A stretch of DNA of 46,820 nt. Source: Acidobacteriota bacterium. Its GTDB lineage: Bacteria > Acidobacteriota > Blastocatellia > Pyrinomonadales > Pyrinomonadaceae. The notes beneath the pieces were generated by a model. That model was not told the origin of the DNA. It did no database searches and saw only the letters and a program-made list of their open reading frames with translations. The DNA is taken from assembly GCA_018269075.1 (NCBI GenBank), contig JAFDVJ010000007.1, positions 1 through 46,820 on the forward strand. The letters are read 5' to 3'. Below are positions 11,040-19,871 of this stretch, one piece after another. Every line of letters begins with the position of its first letter. Within the stretch, counting starts at the first letter, position 1. A program made the translations under genes and the position numbers.

Positions 11040-12440
11040 TCAACTATTTTCCGTGTCTCCCCCGCGCAGTTTTTCGACGATCTCGTCCGAGAGCCGCGTG
11101 ATGCTGCCCGCGCCGAGCGTGATGACGAGGTCGCCCTCCTGCAGAAACGGGATCACCTTTTCGGCGGCGCTCTCGACGTCGCCGATAAACTGCGCGTTCT
11201 TGTGCCCGTACTGCTTGATGTTTTCGGTCAGAATCTCGGCCGTGATGCCCTCGATCGGCGGCTCGCTCGCGGCGTAGATGTCGGTCACGAAAACGGCGTC
11301 GGCGTTGTTGAAGCAGAGCGCGAATTCGTTCATCAGCTCGCGGGTTCGCGTGTAGCGGTGCGGCTGGAAGACGACCACCGTCCGGCGTCCGCCCGAACCG
11401 TTTTTCGCCGCCGACAGCGTCGCCAGAATCTCGGTCGGATGATGGCCGTAATCGTCGACGACCGCGATCCCGCGCGCCTCGCCCTTGAACTGGAAGCGGC
11501 GGTTCGCGTTCTTGAAATTGGAAAAGGCCTCGGCGATCTTCGCGAACGGCACGTCGAGCTCGAGCGCCACCGCCGTCGCCGCCAAAGCGTTGTAGATATT
11601 ATGTTTCCCCGGCACCGGCAGGGTCATCTCGCCGAGCACTTCCGAGCCTTTGAGGACCTTGAAGACCGAGCCGAAAGTCTCCGTGAAGCGGATGTCCTGC
11701 GCCGAGACGTCGGCCTGCGCGGTCATCCCGTAGGTCACGCGGCGGCGCTTGATGCGCGGGATGATGAGCTGGACGTTCGGGTCGTCGAGACAGAGCACGC
11801 ACGCGCCGTAAAACGGGACCTTGTTGACAAAGTCCGTGAAGCACTGGACGACGTCGTCCATTCCCTTGTACGACTCCATATGCTCCTTGTCGATGTTCGT
11901 GACGACGGCGATCGTCGGGTAGAGCATCAGGAACGAGCGGTCGGATTCGTCGGCCTCGGTCACGAACCAGTCGCTTTTGCCCAGGCGGGCGTTCGAGCCG
12001 AGCGTGTCGACGACGCCGCCGACGACGGTCGTCGGATCGATGCCGGCGTGGCCGAGAACGGTCGCGACCATCGAGGTCGTCGAGGTCTTGCCGTGCGTGC
12101 CGGCGACGGCGACCGCGTACGGCTTCAAAGTCATCAGCTCGGCGAGCATCTCGGCGCGCGGGATGACCGGGATCGCTTTTTCGCGGGCCATCATCATTTC
12201 CGGGTTGTCGTCCTTCACCGCCGACGAGTAGACGACGACCTCGGCGTCGTCGATGTTCTCGGCCGCGTGGCCCTCGTAAATCCTGACCTTGAAAAGCGTT
12301 TCGAGCCGGTCGGTGTTCTTCGACCGGCGCAGGTCCGAGCCCGAGACGATGAAGCCGAGATTGCACAAAACTTCGGCGATGCCGCTCATCCCGATGCCGC
12401 CGATGCCGATAAAATGGATTTTCTTGACGTGTCTAAACAT
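11040..12440 (-). CDS. murC: UDP-N-acetylmuramate--L-alanine ligase
   Basis: Cytoplasmic Mur ligase that adds L-Ala to UDP-MurNAc with ATP; 466 residues, full length. The N-terminal UDP-binding glycine loop is [17 protein letters not shown] (9-25). The ATP P-loop GTHGKTS lies at about 114-120. Other Mur motifs include [36 protein letters not shown] and [18 protein letters not shown] and the N-terminal GIGG pattern distinguish MurC from MurD and MurF. It is followed by ftsQ after about 40 bp and preceded by murG; a TTCGGAT-type heptamer element lies immediately upstream of the start. Confidence 0.97.
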   Translation of the reverse strand: MFRHVKKIHFIGIGGIGMSGIAEVLCNLGFIVSGSDLRRSKNTDRLETLFKVRIYEGHAAENIDDAEVVVYSSAVKDDNPEMMMAREKAIPVIPRAEMLAELMTLKPYAVAVAGTHGKTSTTSMVATVLGHAGIDPTTVVGGVVDTLGSNARLGKSDWFVTEADESDRSFLMLYPTIAVVTNIDKEHMESYKGMDDVVQCFTDFVNKVPFYGACVLCLDDPNVQLIIPRIKRRRVTYGMTAQADVSAQDIRFTETFGSVFKVLKGSEVLGEMTLPVPGKHNIYNALAATAVALELDVPFAKIAEAFSNFKNANRRFQFKGEARGIAVVDDYGHHPTEILATLSAAKNGSGGRRTVVVFQPHRYTRTRELMNEFALCFNNADAVFVTDIYAASEPPIEGITAEILTENIKQYGHKNAQFIGDVESAAEKVIPFLQEGDLVITLGAGSITRLSDEIVEKLRGGDTENS

Positions 12441-12444
12441 TTTC

Positions 12445-12488
12445 GATTTCGGATTTCGGATTTCGGATTTCGGATTTGTTGAAATCCG
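12445..12488. repeat. Heptamer element, ATTTCGG family, between murG and murC
   Basis: About four and a half copies of ATTTCGG lie between 12445 and 12477, followed by GTT and GAAATCCG (12481-12488), which pairs back with the array to give a small hairpin. It fills most of the 70-bp spacer between murG and murC. The same heptamer occurs at 18357-18391, 32780-32806 and, on the opposite strand, 36641-36674. Confidence 0.8.
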
Positions 12489-12510
12489 TCCCCGAAGCCT
12501 TATCCGCTGA

Positions 12511-13587
12511 TTAATTTCTCCTTGCCAGTTCTTCGATCAGATCGACGGTCGCCTCGGCGGCGTCGCGGCGCGCGAGACGCCGGGCGGCCGTTTCCATCGC
12601 GGTGATCCGTTCCCCTGATTCGATCAGACTTAAAATTTCGTTCGCCAAAGATTCGCCCGCCAGATCGCGCTGGAGGATCACCTTCGCCGCGCCGGCCGCC
12701 TGGAGCGCCTCGGCGTTTTTGCGCTGATGATCGTCGGCCGCGGTCGGCAGCGGGATCATCAACGCCGCTTTGCCGGCCGCCGCGAGCTCGGCGCAGGTCG
12801 TCGCGCCGGCGCGGCAGACGACGAGATCGGCCTTCGCGAATTCGTCGACCATATTCGTGATATACGGCCGGACGTCCGCCGTCTTGAATTCCGACCGCGC
12901 GTACAGCTCGCGAATCTTTTCGAAATCGGATTCGCCCGTCTGGTGCGTGATCCGCAGTTTGTCGGCCGGCAGCAGACCAAGCGCGTCGGTCATCGCGTTG
13001 TTGATCGCGCGCGCGCCCTGCGAGCCGCCGAAGATCAGCAGATTGACCGTCTCGCCGCGTTCCTTCGGCGCGATGTCGAAAAATTCCTGACGCACCGGAT
13101 TGCCGGTGACGAGGCCTTTTTTCCCGAAATAGGGCAGCGCCTCCTCGAACGTCAGCGCGGCCTTCGTGACGAACGGCGCGAGCCGCCGGTTCGTAAAGCC
13201 CGGCAGCGCGTTCGAATCCATCACCAGCGTCGGCACGCGCATCAGGCTCGCCGTCAGCAAAACCGGCCCGGAAACGTAGCCGCCCGCGCCGACGACCGCG
13301 TCGGGCCGGAAATCCCGGATCAGCCGCCGCGCTTCCAGAAAGCTCTGCGGCAGGATGAGCAAACCTTTGAGTTTGCCAACAAATCCGACATTTTTCAAAC
13401 CGGCGCTCTTGATTAGCGAAAGCTGAAAGCCGTTTCCCGGCACGATCTTCGTCTCGAGCCCGCGCGCCGTCCCGACGAACAGAACCTCGGACGCCGGATC
13501 GCGCCGCGAAATCTCCTTCGCGACCGCGATTCCCGGATAGATGTGCCCGCCGGTTCCGCCGGCGGCGATCAAAACCTTCATCTTCAT
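12511..13587 (-). CDS. murG: UDP-GlcNAc:lipid I N-acetylglucosaminyltransferase MurG
   Basis: GT28 glycosyltransferase at the inner face of the membrane that converts lipid I to lipid II; 358 residues. The N-terminal glycine-rich loop [16 protein letters not shown] is at 8-23. A second G loop region is [12 protein letters not shown], and the UDP-GlcNAc-binding C-domain has [29 protein letters not shown] and [19 protein letters not shown]. The tail ends in LIEELARRN. The ATG at 13587 is used; a second Met two codons on cannot be excluded. It lies between ftsW and murC, the canonical position. Confidence 0.97.
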   Translation of the reverse strand: MKMKVLIAAGGTGGHIYPGIAVAKEISRRDPASEVLFVGTARGLETKIVPGNGFQLSLIKSAGLKNVGFVGKLKGLLILPQSFLEARRLIRDFRPDAVVGAGGYVSGPVLLTASLMRVPTLVMDSNALPGFTNRRLAPFVTKAALTFEEALPYFGKKGLVTGNPVRQEFFDIAPKERGETVNLLIFGGSQGARAINNAMTDALGLLPADKLRITHQTGESDFEKIRELYARSEFKTADVRPYITNMVDEFAKADLVVCRAGATTCAELAAAGKAALMIPLPTAADDHQRKNAEALQAAGAAKVILQRDLAGESLANEILSLIESGERITAMETAARRLARRDAAEATVDLIEELARRN

Positions 13588-13657
13588 TCGGCTTCGAGAA
13601 TCAAACCCGAAGCATCCTAATAAACCTCAGGGAGTTTGCCGTCAACTTCCCAATCTC

Positions 13658-14854
13658 TCAATTCACCGCCAACCGGCGGTTTCGCTTCTTTTTGCGATGC
13701 ACATAATTATGGGTTTCGGCGGTCGTTTCCTTCGACACGAAACCGGCGTACTGCGAAATATTCAGCAGGATGCCGACCGCAAACAAAGTGAAGACGATCG
13801 ACGAGCCGCCGTAGGAGATGAACGGCAGCGGGATGCCCTTCGCCGGCAGGATCGAGATCACGACCGAGATGTTGAAGAGCGCCTGGACGATCAGCCCGGT
13901 GATCAGACCGATCCCGAGCAGCAGGCCGAAACGGTCGGGCGCGAGCAGCGCCGCGCGCGTCCCGCGCCAGAGCAGCAGACCGAAGGCGACGACGACGGCG
14001 AGCGTCCCGATCAGTCCGAGTTCTTCGCCGACGACCGCGAAAATGAAATCCGAATACGGGTACGGCAGATAAAACAGCTTCTGCTGGCCCTTCGCGAAGC
14101 CCTCGCCGAGCACGCCGCCCGACCCGATCGCGTAGAGCGACTGGCAGACCTGATAACCCGCGCCGGCCGCGTTTTCCTGCGCGCACGGATCGAAAAACGC
14201 CATCAGCCGGGCGACCCGCCACGGCGCGAAAACGAGTGCGCCGACGCCGACGACGAGCATCACCAGCCCGACCGTCGCGAGATGGACGATCCGCGCGCCG
14301 GCCGCGAAATAAACACTCACGAAGACCGCGCACAACACGATCGTCGTGCCCAAATCGGGTTCGAGAAAGATCAGTCCGCCGAGGAAAGCGAGCACCGCGA
14401 GACACGGCAGCAGCGTCTCCTTGAGTTCGCCGACCGCTTTTTCCTTGATCGTCAGAAACCACGCGAGGAAGACCGGCAGCGCGATCTTGGCGATTTCCGA
14501 CGGCTGGAACGAAGCGCCGCCGAAACGGATCCAGCGCCGCGCGCCGTTGATCGCGCCGAACCCGAAAACCGCGATCAGCAGCACGGCCGTGCCGGCCAAA
14601 AGCCCGATCACGACGTAGCGGTTGCGGTAGAACTTGTAATCGATCTTGCTCGTCACGTACATCACGACGAGGCCGAAGACCGTGAACCCGAACTGTTTGA
14701 AAAAATACGAAAACTGCGTCGCGCCGTCGGCGTTGTTCGCGGTTTCCTTGAGCGAGATCATCGCCGACGCGGAATAGACCATCACCGCGCCGAAAAGCGC
14801 GAGCCCGGCGGCAATCGCGAATAAAAACCAATCGATGCGAAGTTTTTTAGCCAT
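13658..14854 (-). CDS. ftsW: Septal peptidoglycan polymerase FtsW (SEDS family)
   Basis: Polytopic SEDS glycosyltransferase that polymerises lipid II at the septum with FtsI; 398 residues and about ten hydrophobic helices. Family blocks: NGARRWIRFGGASFQPSEIA after the fourth helix, LIFLEPDLGTTIVL with the conserved acidic residue, the extracytoplasmic loop QVCQSLYAIGSGGVLGEGFA, PYPYSDFIFAVVGEELGLIG, and PLPFISYGGSSIVFTLFAVG. The C-terminus is a short basic cytoplasmic tail (RKKKRNRR). That it is FtsW rather than RodA follows from its place in the dcw cluster next to murG. Within the cluster it is preceded by the small exported protein, with a GTGGAGA hairpin between them. Confidence 0.96.
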   Translation of the reverse strand: MAKKLRIDWFLFAIAAGLALFGAVMVYSASAMISLKETANNADGATQFSYFFKQFGFTVFGLVVMYVTSKIDYKFYRNRYVVIGLLAGTAVLLIAVFGFGAINGARRWIRFGGASFQPSEIAKIALPVFLAWFLTIKEKAVGELKETLLPCLAVLAFLGGLIFLEPDLGTTIVLCAVFVSVYFAAGARIVHLATVGLVMLVVGVGALVFAPWRVARLMAFFDPCAQENAAGAGYQVCQSLYAIGSGGVLGEGFAKGQQKLFYLPYPYSDFIFAVVGEELGLIGTLAVVVAFGLLLWRGTRAALLAPDRFGLLLGIGLITGLIVQALFNISVVISILPAKGIPLPFISYGGSSIVFTLFAVGILLNISQYAGFVSKETTAETHNYVHRKKKRNRRLAVN

Positions 14855-14863
14855 CTTTTTTTA

Positions 14864-14951
14864 GTGGCGAGTAGAGAGTGGAAAGTGGAGAGTTAAGGTC
14901 TCCGATTCATCAATAAATTTTTTACTCTCCACTCTCCACTCGCCACTCTCA
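14864..14951. repeat. Heptamer-arm hairpin, GTGGAGA family
   Basis: Left arm of four degenerate heptamers GTGGCGA GTAGAGA GTGGAAA at 14864-14884 and GTGGAGA at 14885-14891. Right arm of ACTCTCC ACTCTCC ACTCGCC at 14924-14944, continuing to 14951, with an AT-rich loop of about 30 nt. Substitutions in one arm are partly matched in the other (GTGGCGA with ACTCGCC). The right arm overlaps the stop codon of the upstream gene at 14949-14951. It is the same family as the elements at 27936-28012 and 28294-28372. Confidence 0.85.
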
Positions 14952-15383
14952 CATCACCTGTCGCGGATCGCAGTACAGGATGATCACCGTATATTTTTGC
15001 CGGAGCGCGGCGAGCTCTTCGTCTTTCGCCCGGCGCTCCTGTTCGTCTTCTTCCGCGCCGGCCGAGACGCCCCGGCAGAGCGGATGGAAAAAACGGATCT
15101 CGCGGCCTTTCGAATCGACCAGCAGATCCTTTCGATACCGCGCCTTCAGCTCACGGAGCCGTTTTTCGACCGTCGTGACTTCAACCGCGACGACCTCGCC
15201 CTTGTCGTTCAAAACGTCCCGGCGAACCTCTGTCCCCAACTCGACATCCGGCGGCAGCCGGTCGTACTTCACTTTTTTCTGCGTCGTCGTCTTCGGCTTT
15301 TTACCGCTCGTTTTTTTCCGCTGGCCGTAGGAATCGGCCGGCAGTCCGAGCAGCACGACGACGATCAGCAACACGTATCTCAT
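14949..15383 (-). CDS. Small exported basic protein of unknown function inside the dcw cluster
   Basis: 144 residues, not a recognised division or wall gene. It starts at ATG 15383, which overlaps the murD stop codon in an ATGA arrangement, so translation is probably coupled to MurD. The N-terminus is a signal peptide (MRYVLLIVVVLLGLPADSYG), followed by a very basic stretch rich in Lys, Thr and Ser (about 21-45). The rest is charged, with beta-prone segments (ELGTEVRRDVLNDKGEVVAV) and a C-terminal helical part rich in Glu and Arg. One sequence feature is FFHPLCRGVSAGAEEDEQER. It should act in the periplasm, and its location suggests a role in septal wall synthesis, but no family is recognised. 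The shared reading frame upstream on this strand is a shadow of murD. Confidence 0.75.
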   Translation of the reverse strand: MRYVLLIVVVLLGLPADSYGQRKKTSGKKPKTTTQKKVKYDRLPPDVELGTEVRRDVLNDKGEVVAVEVTTVEKRLRELKARYRKDLLVDSKGREIRFFHPLCRGVSAGAEEDEQERRAKDEELAALRQKYTVIILYCDPRQVM

Positions 15384-16765
15384 ACCGCTTCCGCCTTCCC
15401 GGAGCCGAGCTTTCGGACTTCCGCTTTGAAGACCGTCCCGCGCTCCTCGAAGCTTTTGAACATATCGAAGCTCGCGCAGGCCGGCGCGAGCAGCACCGAA
15501 TCGCCTTTTTCGGCCGCTTCGAAGGCCCGTTCGACGACGTCCGCCATCGAGCCGGCGCGGACGATCGGGGCGTGATTCTTCAACTGCGACTCGATGTTGT
15601 CGGCGTCCTCGCCGACGAGCACGAGCGCGCGGACTTTTTTCTCGATCAGCGGCACGAGCGGCGCGTACGGCGCGTTTTTGCCGCGGCCGCCGAGGATCAG
15701 CACGGTCTGGCCCGGCTCCTCGCTCAGCGCTTCGAGCGCCTTGAGCGTCGCATCGACGCTCGTCGCCTTCGAATCGTTGTAGAATTTGACGCCGTCCGCT
15801 TCGGCGACGAACTCGATCCGGTGCTCGACGCCCCTGAAATCCCGGACCGTCTCGCGCATCGAATCGGGCGCGGCGCCGCACGCGAGGCCGGCGGCGAACG
15901 CGGCGAGCACGTTCTCGACGTTGTGCAGACCGCGGACGAAGATCTCGTCGCGCGTCGTCAGGATCTTTTCTTTGCCGCCGGCGCGGCAGACGAGTTCGCG
16001 GCCGCGCAGGAACAATCCCTCGTCGAGCTCTTGGCGGACCGAAAAAAGCGAAACGTGCGCTTTCAGGCCGCTCGCCCAGCTCGCCGTCACCTCGTCGTCG
16101 GCGTTGAGAATCGCAACGTCCTCATTCGTCTGGTTCATAAAGAGCCGGTGTTTCGCGCCCGCGTAATCCGAGAAGAAATCGTAGCGGTCCATATGGTTCG
16201 GCGTGACGTTGGTCGCGACCGCGACCTGCGGCCGGAACTCTTTGATCGTTTCGAGCTGGAAGCTCGACAATTCGACCACCGACCAGGTGTTTTCGGTCGC
16301 CGCCGCCGTCAGTTCGAGGAGCGGCGTGCCGATGTTGCCGCCGACCTGCGTCTCGATGCCGGAATTTTTCAGGAGCTCGCCGATCAGCGTCGTCGTCGTC
16401 GTCTTGCCGTTCGAGCCGGTGATGCCGACGATCCGGCCCTTCAGAAAACGGTAGGCGAGCTCGACTTCGCCGATCACCTCGCCGTCCTTGCGGTCGACGT
16501 AGCGCGCCGGAATCGTGTTCGTCGGGACGCCGGGCGAGATCACGACGAGCTCGATCTGATCGAGCAGCCACGACGGCAGATTTCCGTCGATCAGGCCGAC
16601 GTTGTATCTTTCCTTGAGCGAGCGGGCCTCGGCCGACCACGTATCGACCGGCTTTTTATCGTGCAGCGCGACCGTGCCGCCGCGCTCGGCGACGAATTTC
16701 GCGCTCGCGACGCCGGATTTTCCCGCGCCGAGAACCAATGTTTTTTTGCCTTCTAAGTTCATCAA
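15380..16765 (-). CDS. murD: UDP-N-acetylmuramoyl-L-alanine--D-glutamate ligase
   Basis: Cytoplasmic Mur ligase that adds D-Glu; 461 residues. The N-terminal domain has TLVLGAGKSGVASAKFV (9-25). The ATP P-loop ITGSNGKTTTT is at about 115-125. Further Mur motifs: VVELSSFQLETI, VTPNHMDRYDF, RGLHNVENVLAAFAAG, VEHRIEFVAEADGVKFYNDS and ILGGRGKNAPY. SSFQLE and HNVENVLAA are diagnostic of MurD. The stop codon overlaps the start of the next small gene. A heptamer-type hairpin lies between it and mraY. Confidence 0.97.
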   Translation of the reverse strand: MMNLEGKKTLVLGAGKSGVASAKFVAERGGTVALHDKKPVDTWSAEARSLKERYNVGLIDGNLPSWLLDQIELVVISPGVPTNTIPARYVDRKDGEVIGEVELAYRFLKGRIVGITGSNGKTTTTTLIGELLKNSGIETQVGGNIGTPLLELTAAATENTWSVVELSSFQLETIKEFRPQVAVATNVTPNHMDRYDFFSDYAGAKHRLFMNQTNEDVAILNADDEVTASWASGLKAHVSLFSVRQELDEGLFLRGRELVCRAGGKEKILTTRDEIFVRGLHNVENVLAAFAAGLACGAAPDSMRETVRDFRGVEHRIEFVAEADGVKFYNDSKATSVDATLKALEALSEEPGQTVLILGGRGKNAPYAPLVPLIEKKVRALVLVGEDADNIESQLKNHAPIVRAGSMADVVERAFEAAEKGDSVLLAPACASFDMFKSFEERGTVFKAEVRKLGSGKAEAV

Positions 16766-16771
16766 ATCATT

Positions 16772-16818
16772 TGATCTTCGGGCTTTGACCTTTGTTTTTG
16801 TTCAAAGACCGAAGATCG
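16772..16818. repeat. Hairpin with degenerate heptamer arms between mraY and murD
   Basis: The left arm TGATCTTCGGGCTTTGAC and the right arm TTCAAAGACCGAAGATCG pair over about 15 of 16 positions (roughly 16772-16789 and 16801-16818). Written in sevens the sequence reads TTTGATC TTCGGGC TTTGAC, and so on, a degenerate period-7 pattern. It ends one base before the mraY stop codon, so it lies exactly at the 3' end of the upstream gene. It could act as a 3' stem-loop that protects or attenuates the transcript. Confidence 0.7.
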
Positions 16819-16819
16819 T

Positions 16820-18355
16820 TTAACGAAGTTTCAATGTCGAAAGACTCATCAGCGCGAACAGGATCGCGACGATCACGAACCGGAAGACGATCTTCGGCTC
16901 CTTCAGACCGGCGATCTGAAAATGATGATGGAGCGGCGCCTGCAGAAAGATGCGCTTGCCCTGCCCCTTGGTCTTTTTCGTAAACTTGAAATAACCGACC
17001 TGCAGCATCACCGAAGCCGCTTCGATGATGAAGACGCCGCCGATAAACGGCAGCAGAAATTCCTGCTTGGTCAAAATCGCGACCGTCCCGAGAGCGCCGC
17101 CGATCGCGAGACTCCCGACGTCGCCCATAAACACCTGCGCGGGCGGCGAGTTGTACCACAAAAAGCCGAGGCTCGCGCCGACCATCGCGCCGCAGAAAAC
17201 CGTCAGCTCGGCGGCTTCGGGCTTATGCGTGATGTCGAGATACGCCGCCCAGCGGCCGTCGCTCGCGACGTAGGTCAGCGCCGTCAGCGCCGACATCGCG
17301 ATAAACGTCACGCTCGACGCGAGCCCGTCCATCCCGTCCGTCAGATTGACCGCGTTCGACGCGCCGAGCAGCGTGAAGACGATGAATAACAGATAGATGT
17401 ACGGCCCGATGTAGGTGACCGCGACGAGCGGATCGGTAAAGGCCGTGTCCTTGAAAAACGGGATCGAGACGTTCCACGAAAAACCGCCGACGCGGCTGAT
17501 CTCTTCCGGGTACGCGTCCTGCAGGAGCCGCCGGTTGAAACGCACCAGCGCGTCGCCCTGCGTCGGCCGTTTCTCGATCATCTTTTTCGTCTCGTCGGTC
17601 AGCTTGATCCTTTCCTCTTCGGGCAGATAGGCGGCGTTGAACCGCTGCTCGTCGTAGAAATTCGGATCGTTGAGAACGCGGTTCAGATCGGTCGTCAGCG
17701 CCTTTTGCAGCGCCGGCGCCTTCGCCGCGTCGTAATCGGTCAGAAGCTGCTTCGTCTCCGGCGAAAACTGGCCCTGCAGATACTGCGACACCGGATTCCG
17801 GTTCTGGTTGAGCTTGACAACGAATCGATTCAGGTCGCGAAATTCGTGGCCGCGAAAAAGCGAATCGCCGGTCGTGAAAAACAGGACGCCCCAGACGACG
17901 ACCGCCGTCACGAACTGGCCGACGAGCTTTTGCCGCTCGGTCAGGCCGAGGCTGCGTTTCTTGACGATCTTGATGTAGTCGTCGACGAAGCCGACGAGCC
18001 CGAAAGCGGTCGTCGCGGCGAGCGCGAGCCACAGATAAATGCTGTCGAGCCGCGCCCAGAGAATCGTCGAGATGAAGACCGAGCCGAGAATCAGGACGCC
18101 GCCCATCGTCGGCGTGCCGCGCTTGGCGTGATGCTCTTCGGAAAGCTCTTCGCGGATCTCCTGACCGATCTTCATTTCCTGAAGCTTTTTGATGACCCGG
18201 CCGCCGAACAGCAGCGAGATCAGCAGCGCGCTGATCGTCGCCCAAGTCGTCCGGAACGTCACGTACTGAAAGACGTTCAGGCCCTTGTAAAACAACGATT
18301 CGGTCGTCCCGCCGTACTGCTTGTAGATCAGTTGATATAAAAAGTAATAAAGCAT
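16820..18355 (-). CDS. mraY: Phospho-N-acetylmuramoyl-pentapeptide transferase with a large loop insertion
   Basis: Integral membrane enzyme that makes lipid I from UDP-MurNAc-pentapeptide and undecaprenyl phosphate. Core motifs are intact: [16 protein letters not shown] (75-90), the catalytic FVDDYIKI (123-130), [15 protein letters not shown] (334-348) and the C-terminal [10 protein letters not shown]. At 511 residues it is about 150 longer than the usual 360. The extra sequence is one block, about residues 165-300, between the fourth helix and IPFFKDTAF. By comparison with E. coli MraY this is a short periplasmic loop. The insert is polar, predicted helical, and has no membrane segment. Catalysis should be unaffected; the insert may bind a periplasmic or septal partner. 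Confidence 0.96.
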   Translation of the reverse strand: MLYYFLYQLIYKQYGGTTESLFYKGLNVFQYVTFRTTWATISALLISLLFGGRVIKKLQEMKIGQEIREELSEEHHAKRGTPTMGGVLILGSVFISTILWARLDSIYLWLALAATTAFGLVGFVDDYIKIVKKRSLGLTERQKLVGQFVTAVVVWGVLFFTTGDSLFRGHEFRDLNRFVVKLNQNRNPVSQYLQGQFSPETKQLLTDYDAAKAPALQKALTTDLNRVLNDPNFYDEQRFNAAYLPEEERIKLTDETKKMIEKRPTQGDALVRFNRRLLQDAYPEEISRVGGFSWNVSIPFFKDTAFTDPLVAVTYIGPYIYLLFIVFTLLGASNAVNLTDGMDGLASSVTFIAMSALTALTYVASDGRWAAYLDITHKPEAAELTVFCGAMVGASLGFLWYNSPPAQVFMGDVGSLAIGGALGTVAILTKQEFLLPFIGGVFIIEAASVMLQVGYFKFTKKTKGQGKRIFLQAPLHHHFQIAGLKEPKIVFRFVIVAILFALMSLSTLKLR

Positions 18356-18356
18356 C

Positions 18357-18391
18357 TTCGGATTTCGGATTTCGGATTTCGGATTTCGGTT
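18357..18391. repeat. Heptamer array TTCGGAT between murF and mraY
   Basis: Four perfect TTCGGAT units at 18357-18384, followed by a diverged fifth (TTCGGTT). It starts 2 nt upstream of the mraY start codon, so it occupies the position of the ribosome binding site on the minus-strand message (ATCCGAA units read just before the ATG). No clear pairing arm is visible; a short CATCCG at about 18399 is the only candidate. Confidence 0.8.
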
Positions 18392-18416
18392 TCGCCGTCA
18401 TCCGCCGCCGGTCGTC

Positions 18417-19871
18417 TTATTTCTCCAATTCGAATTTTTCCAGCAACTTCTCGATCACTTTTTCCGTGCGCACCCCGCGCGACCCCTTGATCAAAACCAG
18501 ATCTCCCGCCTGTATTTCGTCGATGAACTTCTCGCCCGCGATTTCCGAGTTTTCGTAGAAATCGACCTCCGCGAGCCCCGCGCTCCGCGCGCCTTCGAGC
18601 AGGTGCCGCGCAAAGCCCTCGATCCCGAAGAGCCGGTCGATGCCGGCCTCGGCGATCTTCCGGCCGGTCTCGAAATGAATCCGTTCGGCATCGTCGCCGA
18701 GCTCGCGCATCTCGCCGGCGACGATGACGAGCCGTTTCGCCGTATGCCCGCCCTCGACGGCCGTTTTGACCATCGACAGCAGCGCGTCCGGGTTCGAGTT
18801 GTAAGTGTCGTTGATGACCGTGAACCCGTCCGTGAAATAAAGCACTTCGCCGCGCTGCGGCGGCGGCGCGACCTTGTGCAGCGAAGCCGCGATCTGATGC
18901 GCCGTCATCCCGAAGCTGTGGCCGACGGCGGCCGCCGCGAGCGCGTTCAGGATGTTGTGACGGCCGTTGAGCGGAAGCAGCGCCGAGGCCTCGCCCGCGG
19001 GCGTCTTCAAAGTAAAATGCGTTTCGCCGAACCGGTCGAAACGGATGTTTTCGGCCCGCACGTCGGCTTCGGAGTCGATCCCGTAGGTGATGTTTTTGCC
19101 GTCGTGGAGCTCGCGCATCGACAGGACGCGCGGGTCGTCGGCGTTGAGAACGGCCGTCCCGCCGGGTTTGAGGCCTTCGACGAGCTCGGCCTTGGCCCGC
19201 CTCACGCCCTCGATCGAGCCGAGATGCTCGACGTGGACGGGCAGCACGTTGAGCTCGACCGCGACGTCCGGCGGCGTGATCCGGCAGAGCCGCGCGATCT
19301 CGTTGTGCGGCGTCGACATTCCCATCTCGAGCACGGCGACGTCGTAGGACGCGTCCTTCGCGAGATTGAGCACGGTGATCGGCAGCCCGAGGCCGTTGTT
19401 GTAATTCTTGATGTTCCTGAGAACCCTGCGGCCCGACGACGCGAGCACGTGCGCCGTCAGTTCCTTGGCGGTCGTCTTGCCGGCGCTGCCGGTGACGCCG
19501 ACGACCGGTTTGTTCCATTCCTCGTAAACGCCGTGCGCGAGCTTCTGAAAGGCGACGATCACGTCGTCGGCGAAGATCAGCCGGTCGGCGAATTTTTTGA
19601 GATGCGCTTCGTGTTCGGCAAAACGGTCGGGACGGACGACGGCCGCGGCCGCGCCTTTTTCGAGCGCCGTCGCGACGTGCCTGGTCGAATCGGCGAAATC
19701 GCCGTTGAAGCAGTTGTTCTTGTATTCGGGCTGCGAGAGCGCAAAAAACACTTCGCCCGCCTGCAGTTCGCGCGAGTCGATCGTAAACGTATCGACCTCC
19801 GCGCCGAGCAGAGCGGGGCTTAAGCGGGAAGCGTCGGCTTCCATCATTTTGACGGCCTTTTCAAGTTTCAA
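18417..19871 (-). CDS. murF: UDP-N-acetylmuramoyl-tripeptide--D-alanyl-D-alanine ligase
   Basis: Cytoplasmic Mur ligase that adds D-Ala-D-Ala; 484 residues. P-loop GVTGSAGKTTAKELTAHVL with GSAGKTT at 128-134. Diagnostic MurF blocks: NNGLGLPITVLNL, DVAVLEMGMSTPHNEIARL, INDTYNSNPDAL, IVAGEMRELGDDAERIH and LVLIKGSRGVRTEKVIE. These set it apart from MurE, which would carry a different substrate-binding motif (DNPR-type for meso-DAP enzymes). Its start overlaps the ftsI stop by 4 bp, so no murE lies between them, although that is the usual position. Confidence 0.97.
   Translation of the reverse strand: MKLEKAVKMMEADASRLSPALLGAEVDTFTIDSRELQAGEVFFALSQPEYKNNCFNGDFADSTRHVATALEKGAAAAVVRPDRFAEHEAHLKKFADRLIFADDVIVAFQKLAHGVYEEWNKPVVGVTGSAGKTTAKELTAHVLASSGRRVLRNIKNYNNGLGLPITVLNLAKDASYDVAVLEMGMSTPHNEIARLCRITPPDVAVELNVLPVHVEHLGSIEGVRRAKAELVEGLKPGGTAVLNADDPRVLSMRELHDGKNITYGIDSEADVRAENIRFDRFGETHFTLKTPAGEASALLPLNGRHNILNALAAAAVGHSFGMTAHQIAASLHKVAPPPQRGEVLYFTDGFTVINDTYNSNPDALLSMVKTAVEGGHTAKRLVIVAGEMRELGDDAERIHFETGRKIAEAGIDRLFGIEGFARHLLEGARSAGLAEVDFYENSEIAGEKFIDEIQAGDLVLIKGSRGVRTEKVIEKLLEKFELEK

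Noticed and set aside
8817..12482. 1221-codon plus-strand ORF opposite ftsA, ftsQ and murC
   Set aside because: It is Arg/Asp/Val-rich shadow sequence with no recognisable domain, and it covers three clear minus-strand genes. Such antisense ORFs are expected at this GC content.
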